Positions 57,766-64,000 of a stretch of DNA of 64,000 bases are shown here, piece by piece. Each line of letters opens with the position of its first letter. The stretch's first letter is position 1. Under the pieces are notes generated by a model. The model had not been told where the DNA came from, ran no database searches, and saw only the letters and a program-made list of their open reading frames with translations. The DNA comes from Phlebotomus papatasi (taxonomy: Eukaryota > Arthropoda > Insecta > Diptera > Psychodidae): contig NC_077222.1 of assembly GCF_024763615.1 (NCBI RefSeq), positions 49,104,001 through 49,168,000 on the forward strand. The letters run 5' to 3'. A program made the position numbers and the translations under genes.

Positions 57766-58200
57766 CTTCGCGCCTTGTTCTCACCGGGATTTAACACTAA
57801 AAATCGTAAAACACTAGATTATTTCGGCTAATAATCTTACTCTACGCCTCCACCTTCTGAGGAAAATTCACAAATGTCCAAGGTGATCATATGATTCGTG
57901 TATTTAGAGATTTTCTAGTGTTGCCAGCATAAAAACTACTAGAAACCGCCAGATCTGCAGATTTTCAAAAGTGCATTCAAAGACGCTGTAAATTCAAGTG
58001 AAAAAAGGGTTCTTCGAGCTAAATAAGAAGAAAAATACGTAGAAAATTTTATAAAAATTAAGACGAGATGTATAAAAATTTAATTGAGTAATCCAAGTAA
58101 CGATTGAAAAATGTAAATAAAAATTTAATGTGAAGTTAGTCAGATATTGTTCAACTTGAAGTTTGCAAAAGAGGCTGCCATATCCGGAAGAAAGGAGAAA
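57766..58200. promoter_or_regulatory. Shared divergent promoter region of Vha26 and Rga
   Basis: The Vha26 start codon (minus) and the presumed Rga 5' UTR (plus) are separated by only about 450 bases, so both transcripts should start here. No TATA box stands out. An E-box-like ATCATATGAT lies at about 57886. The exact start sites cannot be fixed from sequence. Confidence 0.5.
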
Positions 58201-58757
58201 AAAGATAGTGAAAATAGAGTTGTCTCATTCGCACACCACAAATATGGCTGCCGTTGTTTAGAGGTTGGAGCACTAAGGCGAAATTTTTGTGAATTTACCT
58301 GAAAATCGAAGCAAAAAAACGAATCTCCGTGGTGATATTGGTGCAAAAAGAAGTGATAAAAATACACCTGATATCCCATATTCTCTAAAAGTGCAAAAAA
58401 GTCCGTGGCAGAGTGAAGATAACTTGCCGAAAAAAAGTTGTGTTTTATTTCTCTTGTGTGTAAATTTTTTGCCCCCCTGTGAAAACCTTCCTGGCTCAAC
58501 TACAGAGAAAAAAAAGTCACGACGAAATTTCTCGACTACAACCCAAAATTGCCAATTTAATTAATATTGGGCAGTGGGAAGAGCTGGAGATCTGTAGGAA
58601 CTCGGTGGACAAGTGAAAATCCATTGCCAATACAATTGATTTGTGCATTTATTTGCAATAATATTCACGCTGTGAATGCAAAAGTTATGAAGCTTTGAGT
58701 TTTTTCATTCACATTTACTACTTTGAATGGTTGTTTTCATCTTCAGTCATTATTTAG
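58200..58757 (+). other. Probable 5' UTR exon of Rga
   Basis: A good donor (TTTAG|GTGAGG, GT at 58758-58759) and an acceptor after a T run (TTTTTTTTTAAG|, ending 59062) define a 305-bp intron just before the Rga start codon. The sequence to the left would be the untranslated first exon. Its 5' end is approximate. Confidence 0.45.
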
Positions 58758-59065
58758 GTGAGGAAAAGTCCTTAGTAGTGACCAAGGGGGAACCTTGGGC
58801 TTCGGCACAGAGGCCTCAGAGAGCCCTGAGAGATCAGCTGAAGGCAATAAAGTGGGTTTTTTCCTTAGGGAAATTCACTCTCTGTTGGCCCTTTCTTTGA
58901 CAGCTGCCTCCCAGCTACTTCCCCATTGGTCACTCAGTTCTCGACGTTTGCTTTGTTTATTCGCAATTTTCTGCGTCTATGTAGGAAATTGGCAAAGCCT
59001 CCTTATCTCCCAGAAAATCAATTTTCAAACAAAATTTCACTCTTCCAATTTTTTTTTTTAAGGTT

Positions 59066-59380
59066 ATGGCAAACTTAAACTTTCAACAACCTCCTAGAAG
59101 TATAGCGAGCGCCTCTCTAACAGGACGAAGTACAGGGAGTTTCGGTGCAAATTCCCTGTCCGGCCATGTTACTCCGACGTCGGGCATGTTTCCGCCCGGC
59201 AGTGGGGCCAGTAGCTATGGACAGTCTCAGCAGCCGCAGCTGTCGCCCAACAGGAGTGCGCAGCAACTGTCGAGTGTCGGAGGTGTTCCGCCCCAAATGT
59301 CCAATTCGAGTCGGTCCAGCCTCTTCGGGCAGCGCGCCTTTGCGGATCGACGAGCGATGGCAGGACTCGGAGGACCCATG
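59066..59380 (+). CDS. Rga: CCR4-NOT complex subunit 2, first coding exon (partial)
   Basis: ATG at 59066 lies three bases after a splice acceptor. The exon reads 105 codons and ends at a donor (CCCATG|GTAAGA, phase 0). It begins MANLNFQQPPRSIASASL and continues through a Ser/Gly/Gln-rich, probably disordered stretch with GHVTPTSGMF, a QLSPNRSAQQ segment and LFGQRAFADRRAM. This wording matches what I remember of the N-terminus of Drosophila Regena (Rga, Not2/CNOT2). The C-terminal NOT-box that binds NOT1 would be on exons beyond the right edge. CNOT2 helps anchor the deadenylase module for mRNA decay and translational repression. I also recall Vha26 and Rga lying in the same cytological region in Drosophila, which would make the neighbourhood conserved. 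Identification rests on N-terminal similarity only. Confidence 0.75.
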
Positions 59381-60049
59381 GTAAGACCCAATTACCTCAG
59401 TTAATTACTTTCCATCAATAAATCCGGAGAAGTGATTGCTTCGTGAATGAATTATTGCGTGATGTCAAATGAATTAATCAATAGAATCCTTCGAGAGAAA
59501 GCTCTCTAAACACGACAATTACGTGATTTCTAATTGAGCAATGGAAATTTCTTCAAATCCCTAACAAAAACGATTCAGTTTAAAAACCTTAAGGTTTTTA
59601 AAGTAAAGGATCTTATCTAAAAGCCCAGTGATTTTTTATGATATTTGAAAAAAATTTCAATAAAACAGAAAAGCGCGGGAACAAAATACCAAATAAAATT
59701 TCCACAAAAAGTATATGCTTTTATTTTAATTGCTAGAAATTACCTGAAGAAAAAGTTTCAAATCTCCTACAATAAATGAAAATTAAAATAAGAAAAAGAG
59801 TTAAAAAGAGAACAAGATTTTCCAATCTAAATAATTCTTAAAAAAAAATTTTGAGCAAAAATTGCAACGTTTGCATTCCCGTTAACAACGGAGAGTGTCA
59901 ATTTTAGTTTGAAAAAAGAAAAAGAAAGAGAACTATGAACCACATTGACATAGAACTTTTGCCATGCATAAATAAATTCATATCAATGGAGAAAGAAATC
60001 CAAAAATGGGGTTATGTTGCAACAGAAGGAATTATCCTTTATAGAAAAA

Positions 60050-60575
60050 TGGGTGGCAAAGCGTTCTAGGCTTTGCGAAATGCTCAAACTCGTGACTTCG
60101 ATGCTATACCTCAAAAGTCTTGTCAAAATACTTTCACATCTTTTGCCGTTTACCAGTTCTCAACCGATTTGAACCGATTCATTAATTCCTCAAAAGTCCC
60201 TCCAAAATAGTTTTAAGAGTAATAAAATTGATTTTCGGTTAAAAATTACTTATCCGTTTATGACCGGTTCATTACCGATTCATAACCGATTTGAACCGAT
60301 TTTTTAAATTACTCAAAACGTTGCTCAAAATACCTTAAGGGTAATATAATTGAATTTCGTATAAAAATTAGTTATCGGTTATTAACTGGTTCATTATTAG
60401 TTCAAAACCGGTTCAGTTTTATCGGAAATTCCAAGACCTTTCCAACGAGCACAAACATGACCCTATCCAGTTGATAATTGCGCTCTCTTCTAGAGCTTTT
60501 TTTTAACATTTTAAGTTGAAAAATCGTTATTAGGAATCATTCAACGGTATTTTCATATCGTGGGCTCCAAAGAAG
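60050..60575 (-). repeat. Dispersed repeat, family R1, copy 4
   Basis: Opens GGGTGGCAAAGCGTTCTAGG, the inverse of the 3' end of copy 1, and has TTCTCAACCGATTTGAACCG units. No frame. Confidence 0.65.
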
Positions 60576-60859
60576 ACTATTGTAAGTCTAAATCTAAAAT
60601 GAACGGAGGTTTAAAATTTGAAAGTTAATATTGATTTGTATTAATTTCAATCCAATTAGTATTACTTTCAACTTCTGAAACTATTTTATCATACTTAGGC
60701 ATTGAATGTCTTCTGGTTAAAGTAGTTATAGTAAAATTGTAAGCAAAAAAACCCGATTATTGATCACGGTGATTTATAAACACAGGAGAACTTAACATAA
60801 AATTTTGTGGGGATATAGATTTAAGGTTTCTGCATCTAATGATACCATTAACTTATACG

Positions 60860-61205
60860 GAGGCACCCAAAATCCCGAAAGCTAAAAACCCGACCGCCAA
60901 AATCCCAAAACGACCAAAATCCTGAAAGCCAAAATCCCGAACGCCAAAATCCCGAAGCAACCAAAATTCCGAATGCCAAAATCCTGAAAAGGATGAAATT
61001 AATATGGAGGATAATGTGTAGAACAATTTCCCAAGACACAGAAAATTTCCCTTTGCCTCTAGGAAGCGTCGGTGCAATAGTGGGAGTAGCCATGACACTT
61101 TTAAAAATTTGAGATTTTGGCTTTCAGGATTTTGGCCCATTCGGGATTTTGGCTTTCGAGATTTTGGTTTTCGGGATTTTGGTTTTCGGGATTTTGACCG
61201 GGACT
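60860..61205. repeat. Element bounded by inverted CAAAATCCCGAAAG minisatellites
   Basis: About eight units of CCAAAATCCCGAAAG (roughly 15 bp, degenerate) at 60866-60985 are answered by about six units of the complement (GGGATTTTGGCTTTC) at 61105-61200, around a 110-bp spacer. Frames through the units give SRKPK-type repeats that are not genes. Confidence 0.75.
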
Positions 61206-61800
61206 CCATTTTATACTACTGTAAGTAGACTTACAATACTGTTGTTTGGAGCCAACGGTTTGCAAACAAAATTAAATGTACGCTAGTCATAATAATAATT
61301 AATAAGAAAATAATTAACTTTTTTTATGAAAATTAGTTTTCAAAACATTTTTTTTTAATATTTGTTTTCTACTAATATGATTTGCCAATTTGAGATAATA
61401 ATAAAGTCAGTATTATGAAAACGTAGCCAAAAACCAGGAGTATGAATGACGTTTACTATTTTCCCATATGTTTTTAGGCTGCCGAAAAAACTTTTAAGTT
61501 TATGAGCTGTTTTCTATCCTTGTAGAATGAATTAGCAAAAAATACAAATACAAAATAAAAACCAACTTAATATTGAATAGGCAACCAAAAACCCCAAATT
61601 GGCAACCTACATAGTTTTGGAGATATATCTTGAAATGTGTATACGAAAACGAAAATGAAAATGTTACAAGAAAATCGAAGCCTCTGACAAACCTTTTAGC
61701 TCTGTATAAAATTATGAAATCAAAATTCGTGTCCCTTTCTCTCTCAAAGGATTTGCATAAGTCTGTCGCACTATTTCGGTATCAAAATTAGATTTAACTA

Positions 61801-62109
61801 CAGTAGACTCTCGCAAATTCGGCTCTTTTAAGATCGGGCTACTTTTTAATTCGGGCAGCGGTTACATTTGAGAAAGGTTTGTTGTCATTTTTCAAGTTTG
61901 ATTATGATTATCAAATGAATCAAATATGCTCAAATTTAGCACGGTTTGTCTTAGTTTTGATGTGATTTTGCATTATTGAGGGATTTTCATGCAATTTACG
62001 TTATATATGAGTGTGTAAACTCAATATCTATATGCACATGTCGCCCGAATTTCTGTTTAATTCGGCTGACATTTCGGTCCTATATGCCCGAATTTGAGAG
62101 AGTCTACTG
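61801..62109. mobile_element. TA-flanked MITE, CAGTAGACTCTCGCAAATT ends (copy 2)
   Basis: A 309-bp relative of 34595-34925 with TA on both sides (61799-61800, 62110-62111) and inverted ends CAGTAGACTCTCGCAAATTC and GAATTTGAGAGAGTCTACTG. Confidence 0.85.
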
Positions 62110-63075
62110 TAAATTAAATTTCTTATGACGTTTAAAAGAAGAAGAAGAGTCCGGAATAGTGGGATAGACATATGCAAATCTTTTAAGAAAGGAAGGTATG
62201 TGAATTTCGGTTACATAAAATTTTCCTGATCTAAAAGGTTGTGTCACAGCCATAACTTTCTAAATTAAAATTTACAACCTGTCTTTTCAACCTAATCCTT
62301 TTTTTCAATTTTTTAAATGTTCTTTAAAAGTAGTTTGCAGCAATATAACTGCTTTTTTTCTTATTTCCAGTTTTATTGTTTTGAAATTTATTCAATATGT
62401 TCATTTTGCCTCAAGTTCCTAGTCTGAATTTTAAAATGCATTTTTCTTAAACCTACCTTAATAGGACTTGATAAAGTCAAAGTCTACTAAAGCATAATTC
62501 TGAAAATAATCTCTATTTTATTAATTGAAAATAACCTCTATATTTAAAATAACATATATTTTTAAATACCAAATTCACAATTAATTTTATTTTCTAAATA
62601 TGTGTTAGACATTTTCATTAGAGTAAATTTACATTTAATCATCTGACTTACTCTCATAGGCAGTTCCGAAAACATGTTTGCAAAACGAAAGTTAATGTGC
62701 ATTAGAAATAAATTCACTTTAGAGACAACATAACCTTATTTTGCAGAAAAAATCTGCAAACCAAGAACTGACGATCTGATTTTGTTTTATTTTTTCAAAT
62801 GTTTTAATAAATGAGGAGGGCAAAAATTTTAAAGCAAATTATTCTCTTAAAAAAAAAGGAATGACAAGATTTAAACATTGAGGTTATGTCAACTTAAAGC
62901 GTAATGAATGCTTATTATTTTCTAAATATTTCATAAACAAAAATATCTTTTTTGGAAACTTTAAGATTTGATTTTCTATTCACCTTACAATATTTTTGTT
63001 CGCATAAAAATCTAACTTTCCAGGTTATGTTTATACGCTCAAAGATATTGGTGTGATATTTAAATATTCATTGTG

Positions 63076-63191
63076 TAATGGCCTCTACACATTAGAGAAG
63101 TTTATGTCCATATTGAAGAGTTTTTCCTACACGAGCGAAGGGAATTCGCTTCAATATGGACATAAATTTCTCTAATGTGTAGAGGGCATAA
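63076..63191. mobile_element. Hairpin MITE, CTCTACACATTAGAG ends (copy 2)
   Basis: A 116-bp palindrome with GGCCTCTACACATTAGAG and its inverse at the ends. It shares TTTATGTCCATATTGAAG with 17087-17200. Confidence 0.85.
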
Positions 63192-64000
63192 AGGAATTTA
63201 TAAAATCTCAGTAAAACACGATAGAATGGAAAAATAGTCTCTGCTTCATCAGTTCCAACAAAATTAAATTTGTTAATTTGAACTATTTTTTACAGATAAT
63301 CTTAATTAGAATTAAGTTATAATTGGCAAATGTTACAATCGTTACAATACTATATCGACATTCATGGCTTCTTTAAGTTAATGTGCCAGAATGTAAGTTG
63401 AGGTTATGTTTGACCTAGCCTCAAAATGGTAATTTTATTACACGAAACTTACAAAAATTTCATATGTTTTCGAATCATTTGATATCAGTATGTTTGTCAT
63501 GGCTAAGTTATTGAACAAAAATTTTCCAGCATGACAAATTAAGAGATTTTACCAAATTGTAATACATTTTGAAGGTTTTAGGTTAGGCTAAATGTAACCA
63601 AAAAGTTTTAGGGCTATATTACTGATGAAATAAGGGCTTTTGTAAATGTTTAAAAATCTTTTAATCAGAATTTTAGTGAAATTTTAAATGTTAAAGAATC
63701 TTTCTAAACACACAGAAAATTTTTGACTCTATATTTAAGAATATATAAGATCCTAGGATCTTAAATTGGACGTTAATCCCTGAGGCGTTTAAGTTTAGAA
63801 GCTCTGAGCGAAAGAAATGGGCTAGAATCCCTAGCTCTTTCAAATTAAGAGATCGGGAACTTAAGTTCAGCATTAGCTGGAAAATGAAAAATGTCTACAG
63901 ATTTGCAAATTGCAACTAAAACTAAATGATCAAGGATTTAAAATTAGGGTATTGGCATTCATTGGATGGGATTTGAAATTAAATTCCTGGGTGTTTCTGT

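Larger units (their letters stand above)
59381..64000 (+). other. Rga first coding intron (incomplete)
   Basis: Follows the donor at 59381. No further exon is seen before the window ends. It contains an R1 repeat, the AAAATCCCG minisatellite element, a CAGTAGACTCTC MITE and a hairpin MITE. Confidence 0.6.

Noticed and set aside
58140..58564. Frames upstream of Rga as an extra gene
   Set aside because: They start at TTG or GTG and lie in the presumed 5' UTR exon; no domain is recognisable.
60853..61209. SRKPKSRKPK-type repeat protein
   Set aside because: It is a frame through the AAAATCCCG minisatellite and is mirrored by another spurious frame.
1..64000. CRISPR array, prokaryotic operons or rRNA genes
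   Set aside because: There are no regularly spaced repeats with unique spacers (the iteron arrays have repeated spacers), and all true genes are spliced and eukaryotic. No rRNA segment was recognised.

Overview
The window is AT-rich nuclear DNA of an insect, most likely a dipteran. It has split genes with GT/AG introns, many TA- and TTAA-flanked MITEs, tRNA-derived SINEs, and Drosophila-like core promoter motifs. The V-ATPase subunit E protein has exactly the fly length of 226 residues. I cannot name the species; a sand fly or other nematoceran is only a guess. Almost none of the short reading frames on either strand are genes.

Layout. Positions 1-36,500 hold no convincing coding exon. This stretch looks like the 5' end and upstream or intronic DNA of a minus-strand gene lying left of the window. 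It has a candidate Inr+DPE promoter at about 3512, a candidate first exon ending in a strong splice donor at 2903, and a second possible promoter at about 31,927. It is also littered with MITEs. Positions 36,724-57,765 (minus) hold the complete four-exon gene for V-ATPase subunit E (Vha26). Its second intron is swollen to 19.7 kb. Divergent from it, at 59,066-59,380 (plus), is the first coding exon of a gene I read as Rga/CNOT2 (CCR4-NOT complex). Its intron runs off the right edge.

The standout is a 13,068-bp mobile element at 40,646-53,713 inside Vha26 intron 2. It is one giant hairpin: two arms of about 6.5 kb, nearly identical, around a 105-bp loop. It begins AG, ends CT, and is flanked by a 6-bp target duplication (TATGTC). 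Those end rules are those of Polinton/Maverick elements, but no polymerase, integrase, protease, ATPase or capsid gene is visible. Each arm instead carries a short gene set: an IAP-type RING protein without BIR domains, an acidic protein whose start codon is alone in its first exon, and a protein of about 247 residues with an internal two-fold repeat. It also carries 12 subterminal iteron-like repeats, a cluster of CGCCATTTTT sites, and a tRNA-like Pol III unit with an oligo-T stop. The insertion split an older tRNA-derived SINE.

How it may work together. I infer a non-autonomous, defective-interfering-like derivative of a larger Polinton or related virus-like element, made by fold-back during replication from its termini and moved in trans. 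Because it sits in an intron of a constitutively expressed gene, every Vha26 pre-mRNA should contain a 6.4-kb hairpin, a possible substrate for Dicer-2 or ADAR. Vha26 itself carries two TCACATGAC sites in intron 1, the kind of E-box through which Mitf/TFEB factors control V-ATPase genes.
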